Positions 25,391 to 34,606 of a stretch of 64,000 nt of DNA are shown one piece after another. Both the position numbers and the translations under genes were made by a program. This stretch comes from Balneolales bacterium (GTDB taxonomy: Bacteria > Bacteroidota > Rhodothermia > Balneolales > Cyclonatronaceae). Position 1 is the stretch's first letter. Each line of letters starts with the position of its first letter. The DNA lies in the NCBI GenBank assembly GCA_020832405.1, contig JAFIET010000001.1, forward strand, positions 62,001 through 126,000, written 5' to 3'. The notes under the pieces were generated by a model. The model made no database searches, had not been told where the DNA came from, and was given only the letters and a program-made list of their open reading frames with translations.

Positions 25391-26392
25391 TCAGCTTGCT
25401 TCTTCTGTTTTTGTGAACACGTAAATAACAGAACTGCTTCGGTTAACATTCGAAGCGCCGTAAATATTTGAGAGCAACCCGATGAGCGCGGCCCGGAAAA
25501 AACCGGCAAAGCCGCTCTTTCGGTACTGCTCGCTGAGCAGGCTCACATAAAAAGCATCGAAGGGCATGCCCTGCTTTTCTTCGAGCCGGAATCCGCAAGA
25601 CGCCGCGAGTTTTGCAATACCTTTCGGGCTGTAGTGGAACAGATGGCGCGGGGTGTCGAGTCCGGCCCAGCTGCTGCCGTAAAATTCGGCATCGTAGCTT
25701 GTGTAGTTGGGAAGGGCGATGACGAGCTTTCCGTGGTGCACCAGCCGTAGGTTCATTTCCCGCAGGGTTTCGGCCGGGTCAGGTACGTGCTCGAGGGCGT
25801 GCCATGCGGTGACGAGGCTGAAGCGCTCTGTTGCCGGGAGGGCTCCGAAGCTTTCGCTAACCGCGAGGCCGTGCCGCTCCCGTGCCTGCTGCGCGGCTGA
25901 CTCCCCGGGCTCAATTCCGGCTACCGACCAGCCGGGGCGGGCCTTTGCCAGAAAGCCGGCAAAGTCGCCGGTACCGCAGCCGAAATCGAGCACGCGCGCC
26001 TTACGGAGGGGTACGTAGCTCGCAATCAGCCGGAGCTTGCGCCGGTTCATGAAGGTGCGCACGCGCCGGTACACAGCCGCAAAGAGCCCTTTCTGCTCGC
26101 TGTTGTGGGAGAGGTAGGCGGGCATATCATAGTAACGGGGCATGACTTCAGGTGGCGGTGCAGGCCAGGTGAAGCAAAAGTGATTTCCGGCCGATTCCCA
26201 AACCTCGAAAGCTTCCCCGCTGCAGCCGAAATCGCGGGTGCGGCACAGCAGCCGGAGCCCGTAAGAGCCGCTCAGCGGACATTGCGGCGGTGCCGGTGTG
26301 TCTGTCAGCTGTGGTTGCGTATGCGTACGCATATGCGCTGAGTGCGGGGATGATCCTGACGCTGCTGCATCCAATTCAGGTGTTGCGGGCAT
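25391..26392 (-). CDS. Class I SAM-dependent methyltransferase with degenerate zinc-ribbon N-terminus
   Basis: A 333-residue protein. The SAM-binding motif VLDFGCGTGDFAGFLAK is around residue 140, followed by GIEPGESAAQQAR, WHALEHVPDP and LRLVHHGKLVIALPNY. The N-terminal part (CPLSGS, FEVWESAGNHFCFTWP, PRYYDMPAYLSHNSEQKG) matches the methyltransferase type that normally starts with a CxxC zinc ribbon, here reduced to one cysteine. The substrate is unknown. A start at 26332 (MRTHTQPQ) is also possible because the first 20 residues look unstructured. Confidence 0.8.
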   Translation of the reverse strand: MPATPELDAAASGSSPHSAHMRTHTQPQLTDTPAPPQCPLSGSYGLRLLCRTRDFGCSGEAFEVWESAGNHFCFTWPAPPPEVMPRYYDMPAYLSHNSEQKGLFAAVYRRVRTFMNRRKLRLIASYVPLRKARVLDFGCGTGDFAGFLAKARPGWSVAGIEPGESAAQQARERHGLAVSESFGALPATERFSLVTAWHALEHVPDPAETLREMNLRLVHHGKLVIALPNYTSYDAEFYGSSWAGLDTPRHLFHYSPKGIAKLAASCGFRLEEKQGMPFDAFYVSLLSEQYRKSGFAGFFRAALIGLLSNIYGASNVNRSSSVIYVFTKTEEAS

Positions 26393-26669
26393 TTTGAGCT
26401 GATTCAGAGGTTTGAATTTAAAACCGGTTTCGGAGAAGCTCTTGCTTTAGGGTTTCAGGGAAGGGGCTATGCGGGAGAGGAACGCCGAAAACAGAAAACA
26501 AAAAGCTGGGGACAGGCCGCTGGTTTGGGATTTCCCGCAAGCACGAAAGACCGTGATGTGCACGGCGTTTCCCCTAAAAATAAGGCGGTACGGTCATAAT
26601 CGGGCAGCCGGGTTCAGGGCAACTGTTTATGCCTGCTTTGGTCGAAGCGGGGCGGGGCTTCGGGCAGAC

Positions 26670-27779
26670 TTACAGGGGCTTGTAGGGGTCGCCGGTTTCC
26701 TGCATGAAGCTTGGGGTGAGGCTCGCGCGCCCGTCTTCGTGCTCGAGTACTACGGCCGGCTCAAGCGGGCGAACCACCACATTATCGCCAATGCTGAAGG
26801 GCATGCGGTTATCGGTATGCACGATGCATTCGCACTGCGGCATGCGCACGTGGTAGGTGATGTCGTGCCCCTTGAACTCGCGGCTGCAGATCAGGCCGCA
26901 GCTGTTGCTGCTGTTGGCGGGTGTGGCGCGCTCAATGGTGAGGTGCTCGGGCCGTACGGAGAGCATTACATCGCCCCGGGCGGGTTTATCGAGCATGAGG
27001 GTGCCGATTTCGGAACGGGCTTCCAGCCCGGATGCCTGTGCTGCAAACAGGTTGGTGCGGCCCAGGAAGGTGGCCACGAAAGAAGTGCGGGGCCGGTAAT
27101 AGACATCTTCGGGGGTGCCGATCTGAACGAGTTTGCCCTTGTTCATCACCCCGATGCGGTCGGCTACCGAGAGGGCTTCCTCCTGATCGTGCGTAACGAG
27201 CACTGCGCTCATGCGCGCTTCTTTGAGGATGCGCCGCACTTCGTTGCGGGTTGACTGCCGCAGTACGGCATCGAGGTTTGAGAAGGGCTCATCCATGAGC
27301 AGCATGGAGGGCTTCGGAGCGAGGGCGCGGGCCAGGGCAACGCGCTGCTGCTGTCCGCCGGAAAGCTCGTGCGGCTTGCGTTTGCAGAAGGCCTTCATGC
27401 CGATGAGCTCCAGGATGTCGTTTGCCCGGTATTCGCGCTCGCTTTTGGAAAGCCCTGTGAGGCCGAACTTTACATTTTCCAGCACATTGAGGTGCGGGAA
27501 CAGGGCATAATCCTGAAATACGAAGCCTACACCCCGCTTTTCGGGGGGCACGTGCGTATAGGGGCACTCCAGCGTTTTGCCGTTCAGCTGTATGGAACCT
27601 TCGTCGGTTCGCTCGAAGCCGGCAATCATGCGCAGGGTGGTCGTTTTGCCGCAGCCGCTCGGGCCGAGGATGGCGAAAATTTCTTCAGGGGCTACCGTAA
27701 ACGAAACTTTATCCACCACAGGGGGATCCTGAGGCGAAAATCGTTTCGTGAGATTGGTAGCTCTCAACAGACAGTTCAT
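26670..27779 (-). CDS. fbpC: Ferric iron ABC transporter ATP-binding protein (FbpC/FutC type)
   Basis: 369 residues from the ATG at 27779, which overlaps the permease stop as ATGA; a start 12 bases earlier is possible. Walker A GPSGCGKTT, Q-loop FVFQDYALFPHL, signature LSGGQQQRVALARAL and Walker B MLLMDEPFSNLD are all present. The C-terminal TOBE-like region (IGTPEDVYYRPRTSFVATFLG onward) fits Fe3+, putrescine and sulfate importers. Neighbouring genes make iron the best substrate call. Confidence 0.88.
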   Translation of the reverse strand: MNCLLRATNLTKRFSPQDPPVVDKVSFTVAPEEIFAILGPSGCGKTTTLRMIAGFERTDEGSIQLNGKTLECPYTHVPPEKRGVGFVFQDYALFPHLNVLENVKFGLTGLSKSEREYRANDILELIGMKAFCKRKPHELSGGQQQRVALARALAPKPSMLLMDEPFSNLDAVLRQSTRNEVRRILKEARMSAVLVTHDQEEALSVADRIGVMNKGKLVQIGTPEDVYYRPRTSFVATFLGRTNLFAAQASGLEARSEIGTLMLDKPARGDVMLSVRPEHLTIERATPANSSNSCGLICSREFKGHDITYHVRMPQCECIVHTDNRMPFSIGDNVVVRPLEPAVVLEHEDGRASLTPSFMQETGDPYKPL

Positions 27780-29353
27780 GCTTTTTTCCATTCGCGGGCG
27801 AATAACAGATAAACAAATAATACCGAGAAAAACAGGATGCTAAGTGCAAAAGGAGCTGCTTCGGCAAACATGGCCTCCGCTGAATACCCCCAAACGCTCA
27901 CAGCCAGCGTTTCGAAGCCGATGGGTGACAATATAAAGGTAATTGGCAATTCCTTCATGGCTGAGAGGAAAACAAAGGCGGAGCCGGCTACAATTCCGCT
28001 TTTCAGCAGGGGGAAGGTTGTGAGCCAGAAGGCCCGGAAGCGGCTTACGCCCAGTGAGCGGGCAGCTTCCTCAATGCGCGGCGGTGCCTGATACAGGGCG
28101 CTGCGGATCGGCCCCATCGATTCTGCAAGGAAGTGCAGCGCGTAGGCAAACACCAGCAGTGCCAGGCTTTGGTAGAGGAAAGGTACCGCGCTCAGGCTGA
28201 AAAAGATGAAGGCCAGCGCCAGCGCCAGCGGTGGGGTTGCATAGCCGAGGTAGGCAAACCGCTGCAGGTAGTTGGACATGCGCGAGGGGTAGCGGATCGA
28301 AATGTAGGCCAGCGGCACCGCAAAGAAAACGGCCAGCAGCGCGGCCGGTGCCGAAGCTGTGATGGAGTTCCGGATGGCATCGCCGAAGGAGTTCCAGATG
28401 AAGGGATCGACCCCCTGCGCCATCCAGAATAGAATGGTTACAACCGGTATCACTACGGCGGCCGTGAGCACGGCCAGCACGTAGGTCCAGGCCAGCCCGA
28501 TGCCCCAGCTGCTGAGCTCAGTGATTTTGGTGCGGCGCGCGGAACCGACCCCGATACGGTAAAACGACAGCCCTTTGAGCAGCTTGTACTCGGCCACCAG
28601 AATTGTGCTTGTGAGGGCCAGCAGCATGAGCGCGATCCAGGCGGCATAAACGCGGTCGAAGGCGCTCTCATATTGCAGGAAAAGCGCGTAGCTGAAGGTT
28701 TCGAAGCGCATCAGCGAAACGGCCCCGAAATCGCCGATTACGTAGAGCGAGATGATGAGCATACCGGCCAGATAGGAAGGCTTCAGCTGCGGGATGATCA
28801 CCCGGAACAGAATCTGCCTGCTGCTGTAGCCCAGTGAGCGGGCGGCTTCCTCAACGGAGGGGTCGAGGCCGAGGAAACCGGTGCGCAGGTTCAGGAACAG
28901 GTAAGGGAAGGTGTACAGGCTTATGGCCAGCAGCGCGCCCCAGAAGCCGGAGGGCCGGTCGATGACGATGCCGAACAGCTGCGCCAGCGTGCCGTTTGTG
29001 CCGCCTACGCCCAGCAGCGAATAGGCCAGCACATAGCCGGGAATGGCAAGGGGCATAACCCCGAGCAGGGTCATGAGTTTAACGCCGGGAACGTTGGTGC
29101 GTGTAGTGAGCCAGGCAAAGGGAAAGGCCAGCAGTGTGGTAACCAGCACTACGCTACCGGTGAGCATCAGGGTGTTTTTGAGCAGGATGAGGTTGCGCTG
29201 CCGCAGCACCAGCTCCGAAGTTTGGGACCAGTCGCCGTCGAAGGCGCGAATTACCAGATACACCAGGGGCATCAGCACCGATATGCCCACAAAAACAGCC
29301 GGAAGTAAAAAATACCAGGGCGGTAAACCGGAAAGGGTGCGTTTGGAAATCAA
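27776..29353 (-). CDS. fbpB: Ferric iron ABC transporter permease (FbpB type)
   Basis: A 525-residue permease with two homologous halves of six helices each. Each half has an EAA loop: VEEAARSLGYSSRQILFRVIIP in the first and IEEAARSLGVSRFRAFWLTTFP in the second. This double-length architecture is typical of FbpB/SfuB iron importers. It lies two bases after the binding-protein gene and overlaps the ATPase gene by four bases, so the three form one operon. Confidence 0.9.
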   Translation of the reverse strand: MISKRTLSGLPPWYFLLPAVFVGISVLMPLVYLVIRAFDGDWSQTSELVLRQRNLILLKNTLMLTGSVVLVTTLLAFPFAWLTTRTNVPGVKLMTLLGVMPLAIPGYVLAYSLLGVGGTNGTLAQLFGIVIDRPSGFWGALLAISLYTFPYLFLNLRTGFLGLDPSVEEAARSLGYSSRQILFRVIIPQLKPSYLAGMLIISLYVIGDFGAVSLMRFETFSYALFLQYESAFDRVYAAWIALMLLALTSTILVAEYKLLKGLSFYRIGVGSARRTKITELSSWGIGLAWTYVLAVLTAAVVIPVVTILFWMAQGVDPFIWNSFGDAIRNSITASAPAALLAVFFAVPLAYISIRYPSRMSNYLQRFAYLGYATPPLALALAFIFFSLSAVPFLYQSLALLVFAYALHFLAESMGPIRSALYQAPPRIEEAARSLGVSRFRAFWLTTFPLLKSGIVAGSAFVFLSAMKELPITFILSPIGFETLAVSVWGYSAEAMFAEAAPFALSILFFSVLFVYLLFAREWKKA

Positions 29354-29355
29354 GC

Positions 29356-30366
29356 TTAGAGCAGTCCGGTTTGGCGAAGCAGGCGCAGTGTGCCGTCGAG
29401 GTCCTCAAGCAGGTCGAGGTCAATTTCCGGGGCCAGTTCGAGAACGTCTTCAATCAGGCGGTAGCCGGGTGCAAGCCCTGTAGTGACCGGGTACTCAAAA
29501 GTGGAATCCCGGAAAAACTGCTGGGCTTCTTCCTGTATCATAAAATGGATAAAGCGGGTTGCCTGTTCAACCCTGCGTGACGGTGCTACGATGCCCATTC
29601 CGGCAATGTTGATCAGGTTACCGGAATCACCGGCGTCAAAAAACGCAAACCAGATCGGGTAGTTAGTGTTTGAACCCAGCGCGCGGTCGATGTAGTAGTG
29701 GTTGGTGAGGCCTACGAGAACTTCACCTGCTTCTATGGCCTGAAGGATGGAGTTGTTGTTATTGTAGGCGATGGCGCCGTTGCGGCGCATATCTTCGAGC
29801 CATTGGCGCGTTTTTTCTTCCCCGTCGAGGGCGCGCATGGCCGTTACAAACGACTGAAAAGAGGCATTAGCCGGCGCCCAGCCTACTTTGCCGCGCCATT
29901 CGGGTTTGGTGAGATCGTACACAGAGGCCGGCAGCTCTTCGGCTGAAATCTGTTTGGTGTTGTATGCCAGCACCCGGGCTCGTGCGCTTGTTGAAATCCA
30001 GCTGCCTGCACTGTTGCGAAACTGAGGCGGCAGGGCCTGCGTGAGGCTGTCGGGCAGGGCAAGCAGCATATCCCCGTTGTGAAGCGCGCCCAATGCTCCG
30101 GCATCCTGCGACCAGAAAACATCTGCCGGACTTCTGCGGCCTTCTTCCAGAATGGCTACGGCCAGCTGCGTGGTGCCCCCGTAGCGCACGCGAACCGTTA
30201 TGCCGGTCTCGGCCTGAAAGCGGTCAACCAAGGGTTCAACCAGCGCACGGTTGCGTCCGGAATACACTGTTATCTGAGCCAGGGCTGTTTCTGCCACAAA
30301 AAGCAGGCAGCACAGAACGGCGAGAGATACAATTCTTTTTTGCAGGATCAGCAGGATAGAGCTCAT
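29356..30366 (-). CDS. fbpA: Ferric iron ABC transporter periplasmic binding protein (FbpA type)
   Basis: A 336-residue exported protein with signal peptide (VSLAVLCCLLFVAETALAQ), then ITVYSGRNRALVEPLVDRF, the normal opening of iron-binding FutA/FbpA proteins. YNNNNSILQAIEAGEV and GLTNHYYIDRA give the paired tyrosines that ligate Fe3+. It captures periplasmic ferric iron for the downstream permease. It is first in the operon. The upstream region has TAATCTTTG (minus strand) and a small palindrome near 30428. Confidence 0.9.
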   Translation of the reverse strand: MSSILLILQKRIVSLAVLCCLLFVAETALAQITVYSGRNRALVEPLVDRFQAETGITVRVRYGGTTQLAVAILEEGRRSPADVFWSQDAGALGALHNGDMLLALPDSLTQALPPQFRNSAGSWISTSARARVLAYNTKQISAEELPASVYDLTKPEWRGKVGWAPANASFQSFVTAMRALDGEEKTRQWLEDMRRNGAIAYNNNNSILQAIEAGEVLVGLTNHYYIDRALGSNTNYPIWFAFFDAGDSGNLINIAGMGIVAPSRRVEQATRFIHFMIQEEAQQFFRDSTFEYPVTTGLAPGYRLIEDVLELAPEIDLDLLEDLDGTLRLLRQTGLL

Positions 30367-30421
30367 AAAAATAATAGCGTATGCAAAGATTAATTCTAAA
30401 TAAGGTATCTAAAATACAATT

Positions 30422-30434
30422 ATTCAGACTGAAT
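30422..30434. promoter_or_regulatory. Small palindrome upstream of the iron importer operon
   Basis: ATTCAG, A, CTGAAT: a 6-bp perfect dyad about 55 bases upstream of fbpA. A metal-responsive operator is plausible from position only; it does not match the classic Fur or DtxR box. Confidence 0.25.
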
Positions 30435-30553
30435 TAAAATAGCACCTGCAAGTTGTATTTTTATGAAGAAGCCTGCTTCAGCAAAAAAATGCAGCTCTTC
30501 TGAAGAAGTTTTGGGAGATGTTGTTTCAGCTTTATTTCTAAAAGCTGAGCAGC

Positions 30554-30982
30554 TCAGCCTTCTGTTCCCCAGGCCGTTAAGACCAGGTTTCTTGAGCCGC
30601 CCTCATTGCGGTGCTCACACAGGTAGATGCCTTGCCAAACGCCCATATTCAGCCGGCCGCTGCTGATCGGGATGAGCACAGATGCCCCCATTAAGGAACT
30701 TTTAATGTGTGAGGTCATGTCGTCTTCGCCTTCGAGGGTGTGCTTGTACAGCCGGGTATCTTCGGGTACGGTGCGGTTGAAAAAAGTCTCAAAATCCTGA
30801 CGGACCGTAGGATCCGCATTTTCATTAATGGTGAGCGATGCGCTCGTGTGTTTGATGAAAACCTGAAGCATGCCTTTTTTGATGCGTCTGATATCGCCGA
30901 TACCGCGCAGTATTTCGTCTGTTATGATGTGAAAGCCTCTGGGATGAGGCCGAAGCTCAATTTCTTTCTGAATGAAAACCAT
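30554..30982 (-). CDS. YjbQ/UPF0047 family protein
   Basis: A 142-residue protein of the YjbQ fold. FIKHTSASLTINENADPTVRQDFE, LYKHTLEGEDDMTSHIKSSLMG and GVWQGIYLCEHRNEGG carry the conserved histidine, aspartate and glutamate residues around the putative metal site. Some homologues have secondary thiamine-phosphate synthase activity; the true role is unknown. The gene is monocistronic and 187 bases from fbpA, with its start at 30982. Confidence 0.9.
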   Translation of the reverse strand: MVFIQKEIELRPHPRGFHIITDEILRGIGDIRRIKKGMLQVFIKHTSASLTINENADPTVRQDFETFFNRTVPEDTRLYKHTLEGEDDMTSHIKSSLMGASVLIPISSGRLNMGVWQGIYLCEHRNEGGSRNLVLTAWGTEG

Positions 30983-31277
30983 ATCCCTGTCCCTTGTTTA
31001 TGTTTAAGTTATGAGAAGCCTACAGCAGAATCTTCCGCTGCGTTCCGGCTTTTGGGTAAGTCCTTCAGCGTATTCAAATTTTAGCGTTTGAAATCAGCCC
31101 TGCGTAACTTAGCGCAATATAAAGTGTAAAAAAGAATTCTTTATAAGGCGTCGGCTGTATTGGTCTTTTTTTGAATCTTCCGGATGAAAAATCCAGGCTG
31201 ATCAGCCCGATGTACCAAACATGGAATAGTTTTCTGCAGCAGTTTAAATAATCGACTCCATCCATTTATTCAAAAAT

Positions 31278-31985
31278 ATGAAAATCATTTACGCAGTTCT
31301 GTTTTCAGCCCTTTTGGCAGGGCTTTTTCTATTTGGCACCGTTGCGGAATCAAACGCGCAGGAAGCTGAGTTTGCCGTTAATTTCCAGGTGGGTGTACCG
31401 CAGGGGGCTTTTGGCGATAAGCTCGACCGCAGCGGTTTTGGAATTCACGGTATGGCCGGTTACCGCCTGCCGTACTCGCCTCTGATGCTCGGAATCGATG
31501 CCGGCTTTCTTACCTTCGGCACCGACCGCCGCCGGGTGCCTATCAGCCCCACGATTCCTGACGTTACCGTTTCGGTAGAGAACAGCTACAATATGGCCAA
31601 CGTAAACTTTTTCGCCCGTATTACCGGCCGCGACTACCGCTTTCGCCCCTATGTTGATGCGCTCATCGGCTTTAATTACCTCTACACCGACTCCACCATA
31701 CGGGACCGCCGTACACAGGAAGAGGTTGTAAGCGACACCAATTTCGACGACTTCGCCTTTGCCTATGGCGCCGGTGCGGGCGTTCGGGCCCTCATCTGGG
31801 ACGGCGGCGAAGCGCAGCAGGGGCGCGTTTACTTCAACTTCGGTGCCCGGTATATGTTTGGCGGCAATGCCGAGTATGTACGGCCCGGCTCTATCGATAC
31901 CAGCGGCGGAGACTTCACCTTCGACGTGCTCGAATCCCGCACAGACATCCTGAACATCACCCTCGGTTTCACCTTCGTGTTTTAA
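31278..31985 (+). CDS. Outer-membrane beta-barrel protein (OmpA/OmpW-like porin family)
   Basis: A 235-residue exported barrel. The signal peptide (IIYAVLFSALLAGLFLFGTVAESNA) is followed by EFAVNFQVGVPQGAFG, repeated aromatic strands (YRLPYSPLMLGIDAGFLTFG; FRPYVDALIGFNYLYTD) and a terminal ILNITLGFTFVF ending in phenylalanine, as required for barrel insertion. The function is not predictable. The upstream 295 bases appear non-coding, and a bidirectional terminator follows. Confidence 0.75.
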   Translation: MKIIYAVLFSALLAGLFLFGTVAESNAQEAEFAVNFQVGVPQGAFGDKLDRSGFGIHGMAGYRLPYSPLMLGIDAGFLTFGTDRRRVPISPTIPDVTVSVENSYNMANVNFFARITGRDYRFRPYVDALIGFNYLYTDSTIRDRRTQEEVVSDTNFDDFAFAYGAGAGVRALIWDGGEAQQGRVYFNFGARYMFGGNAEYVRPGSIDTSGGDFTFDVLESRTDILNITLGFTFVF

Positions 31986-32010
31986 GCCGGGCGTTAAGCG
32001 TCTGAAACGG

Positions 32011-32056
32011 AAAACCCCTTCATCTGTAGCCAAAAGCACAGCTGAAGGGGTTTTGT
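32011..32056. terminator. Bidirectional terminator between convergent genes
   Basis: AAAACCCCTTCA (32011-32022) and TGAAGGGGTTTT (32043-32054) form a 12-bp stem, with an inner CTGT/ACAG. Confidence 0.85.
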
Positions 32057-32059
32057 TGT

Positions 32060-32083
32060 TTAGGGTGATGCGCGCTTAGCCCT
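32060..32083 (-). repeat. Recurring CATC(A/C)CCC element (minus orientation), copy 7
   Basis: GGGTGATG (32063-32070) preceded by TTTA and followed by CGCGCTTAGCCC, just downstream of a terminator. Confidence 0.5.
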
Positions 32084-32093
32084 GCGGAAAGGT

Positions 32094-32891
32094 TCAGGCT
32101 GTAACGGCTTGCCGTAGGACCTTCGTTGTTGGCGCTTTCCTGTCAGGTAGGTTTTCTTTTCGAATTTTGCGCACTTCCTGCTGTGCTTCGGCAGGAAGGT
32201 TTTTCAGGGCCGGTGCAAAGGCCACAGGGTGCATCTGACCGCAGCGCGATTTGAGCCACCTCAGCACATCATCCGGGAAAACCTTGCTCGTTTCTTTGAG
32301 CAGCCATGAGAGCGCCTTTTGAACGAGCACGTCCTCATCATGCAGGGAGGCATCGCACTGCATGAGCGCGGGGTACAGGCGGCCGGCTTTTTTTGCCGGT
32401 TTGATGAGGGCCACAAGCCCTGCGCGGCGCACCATGGGGTTGGGCGAAGCTGACCAGCTCAGGCAGTTACCCGTGTGGGTCGGATGAATGAGGAAAAACT
32501 CGCCCAAAACCGACGCGCAGAAGTCATCACAATCCGGCCAGCCGGAAATGTGTTCTTTCAGCCAGCGCTCAAACACGGGCAGATGTGCGGCCGTCCAGTG
32601 TTTTTTCTGCGCTTTGAGCCAATGAAAGCAGCTGATACGGTATTCGTAAAGGCCCTCTGTAAGCAGCAGATCGCAAAGTTTAGTTTGCTGAGCAACCGTT
32701 AGCCGGTTGAAATTTGGTTGATGTTGTTTTGCAATAGCACGGATTTCAGGGGCCGGAATGCCAAGAGCATCAGACATGTCAAGTCTGAATTTATCGGCCA
32801 TGGCTTTTTTGTAGGAAGGGTCAGCTTTTTGCTCAAGTTCAAGCATGAAGCCCTTCACCCATTGATAGTCAGGCGTGTCGAACAAAGACAT
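32094..32891 (-). CDS. DNA alkylation repair protein (AlkD-like HEAT-repeat glycosylase)
   Basis: A 265-residue all-helical protein of the DNA_alkylation superfamily. WVKGFMLELEQKADPSYKKAMADKF, LYEYRISCFHWLK, ISGWPDCDDFCASVLGEFFL and MVRRAGLVALIKPAKK match AlkD/AlkC-like HEAT repeats; the WPDCDDFC segment holds the aspartate expected in the active site. It should excise positively charged alkylated bases. It is a single-gene unit on the minus strand. Confidence 0.85.
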   Translation of the reverse strand: MSLFDTPDYQWVKGFMLELEQKADPSYKKAMADKFRLDMSDALGIPAPEIRAIAKQHQPNFNRLTVAQQTKLCDLLLTEGLYEYRISCFHWLKAQKKHWTAAHLPVFERWLKEHISGWPDCDDFCASVLGEFFLIHPTHTGNCLSWSASPNPMVRRAGLVALIKPAKKAGRLYPALMQCDASLHDEDVLVQKALSWLLKETSKVFPDDVLRWLKSRCGQMHPVAFAPALKNLPAEAQQEVRKIRKENLPDRKAPTTKVLRQAVTA

Positions 32892-33038
32892 AGTTTCATA
32901 TTTGTAATGATCTGAAGACGGGTGTTTGGCCAGGTTTGTTTGAACATACCCGCTTCAGAAATGACAGAAATAATTGATAGTGATATACCCGCTCGGGAGG
33001 CATTAAAAAAACAGTCGAATCAAACAGAATGCGGGCTC

Positions 33039-33063
33039 AGGGCAGGATGCCTTCCCCCGATAA
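33039..33063 (+). repeat. Degenerate recurring element
   Basis: GGGCAGGATGC, then CTTCCCCCGATAA: a diverged version of the CATC(A/C)CCC element, just before the gcdH terminator. Confidence 0.35.
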
Positions 33064-33076
33064 CCTAATGATACAG

Positions 33077-33107
33077 AAAAGGCCGGACTGATAACAGTCC
33101 GGCCTTT
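33077..33107 (-). terminator. Intrinsic terminator of the glutaryl-CoA dehydrogenase gene
   Basis: AAAGGCCGGACTG (33078-33090) and CAGTCCGGCCTTT (33095-33107), a 13-bp stem with a 4-base loop; TTTTCTG follows on the minus strand. Confidence 0.85.
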
Positions 33108-33146
33108 AAGAAAAGCGGTTTTTTGTGAAACAGAGTACTGTTTGAC

Positions 33147-34409
33147 CTAAACCTCGGTGGCTTCGAGGGTTTGGGCCACCGGTTCCGGTTTTGCCGCCGG
33201 CAGGTCGTTGCCGCGCGGGGTGAAGGCCTGAATGCCGGTAATATCGCGGCCCAGAATCAGCCCGTGAATGTCGTAGGTGCCTTCGTAGGTGTTCACCGAC
33301 TCGAGGTTCACAACGTGATGAATTACGCGGTATTCCCCGGTGATGCCGTTGCCGCCCAGCATGTCGCGGGCCACGCGGGCGATATCGAGGGCGCGGCCGC
33401 AGTTGTTGCGCTTGGCCAGCGAGGTCATCGAAGGGTGATCCTGCCCCTGGTCTTTCAGGTTGCCGAGGCGCCATGAAAGCAGCTGCATCTGGGTGATGTC
33501 GGTGAGCATGTTGGCCAGCTTGGTTTGAATCAGCTGATTCGCGGCCAGCGGGTAGCCGAACTGCTTGCGCTCCATCACATACTGACGCGCCCGGTGATAA
33601 CAGTTTTCAGCGGCGCCCAGCGAGCCCCACACGATGCCGTAGCGCGCGCTGTTGAGGCAGGTAAACGGACCTTTCAGACCGCGGACGGTCGGGAAAACGT
33701 TGGCATCGGGCACGAACACATCATCAAAAATAAGCTCGCCGGTGAAGGAAGCGCGCAGCGACATCTTGTTGTGGGTAGTAGGTGCCGAGTAGCCGTCGCT
33801 GTCGCGCTCCACGATGAAGCCCATAATTTTGCCGTCGTCGGAGCCGGCATTTTTGGCCTTGGCCCACACGATAGCGATATCGGCGATCGGGGAGTTCGTG
33901 ATCCACATCTTGGCGCCGTTGAGTACCCAGCCGCCGTTGGTTTTGGTGGCCGTAGTAACCATGGAGCCGGGGTCGGAGCCGTGATCGGGCTCCGTAAGGC
34001 CGAAGCAGCCGATGAGCTCAGCGGTGGCCAGTTTGGGCAGGTACTTGCGCTTCTGCTCTTCAGTACCAAACACGTTGATGGGGTGCATCACCAGCGATGA
34101 CTGCACCGAAAGGAAGGAGCGGTAGGCCGAATCGACCCGTTCAATCTCGCGGGCGATGAGGCCGTAGGCGGTGTAGCTCGCGCCGATGCCGCCGTACTCT
34201 TCGGGTACAACGACCCCGAGCAGGTTCAGCTCGCCCATTTCTTTGGGGATGTTCATGTCGAAAATCTCATCCTGATTGGCCTCGCAGGCGCGGGGTTCGA
34301 GCCGGCTTTGGGCGTAGTCGCGCGCGGTTTCCATGATCATGCGGTCGTCTTCACCCAGCATGGATTCGAACAGGCAGGCGTCGTCGGTATTAAAGCTGTT
34401 TTTTGCCAT
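33147..34409 (-). CDS. Glutaryl-CoA dehydrogenase-like acyl-CoA dehydrogenase
   Basis: 420 residues from the ATG at 34409 (MAKNSFNTDDACLF); the open frame further upstream is discarded. The flavoprotein signatures are GCFGLTEPDHGSDPGSM, WILNGAKMWITNSPIAD-like WVLNGAKMWITN, and the catalytic base in YEGTYDIHGLILGRDITGIQAF, which is the glutaryl-CoA dehydrogenase pattern. GVVVPEEYGGIGASY is the N-terminal domain. It probably oxidises and decarboxylates glutaryl-CoA in lysine or tryptophan breakdown. It has its own terminator. Confidence 0.88.
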   Translation of the reverse strand: MAKNSFNTDDACLFESMLGEDDRMIMETARDYAQSRLEPRACEANQDEIFDMNIPKEMGELNLLGVVVPEEYGGIGASYTAYGLIAREIERVDSAYRSFLSVQSSLVMHPINVFGTEEQKRKYLPKLATAELIGCFGLTEPDHGSDPGSMVTTATKTNGGWVLNGAKMWITNSPIADIAIVWAKAKNAGSDDGKIMGFIVERDSDGYSAPTTHNKMSLRASFTGELIFDDVFVPDANVFPTVRGLKGPFTCLNSARYGIVWGSLGAAENCYHRARQYVMERKQFGYPLAANQLIQTKLANMLTDITQMQLLSWRLGNLKDQGQDHPSMTSLAKRNNCGRALDIARVARDMLGGNGITGEYRVIHHVVNLESVNTYEGTYDIHGLILGRDITGIQAFTPRGNDLPAAKPEPVAQTLEATEV

Positions 34410-34537
34410 AAAAGTAGAAATTCGGTGTAGTGCGTTTTCCCCCAAAGCTTTGAAAACAGGGAGAATATGGGGGCTCAGAAAATCTGAGGTTAAACTTCAA
34501 ATTACTAAAAATCCTGCCGAAACGCAGTAAGAAGTAA

Positions 34538-34573
34538 AAAAACAAAGGCTGATAATTGAGGTTATCAGCCTTT
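34538..34573 (-). terminator. Intrinsic terminator of the second acyl-CoA dehydrogenase gene
   Basis: AAAGGCTGATAA (34544-34555) and TTATCAGCCTTT (34562-34573); a T-rich run (TTTGTTTTTTT including the stem) follows on the minus strand. Confidence 0.85.
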
Positions 34574-34606
34574 GCTAAGGTTTAAAGCGTTTCAGGCAGT
34601 AAGGGT

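Noticed and set aside
26469-27254. 261-codon plus-strand frame over the fbpC end
   Set aside because: It covers the fbpC coding region in antisense and has no features. The intergenic part, 26393-26669, shows nothing else.
31950-31961. CATCACCC inside the outer-membrane protein gene
   Set aside because: Lies in coding sequence (Ile-Thr-Leu codons) without the flanking GGGCA or A-run; not counted as a copy of the element.
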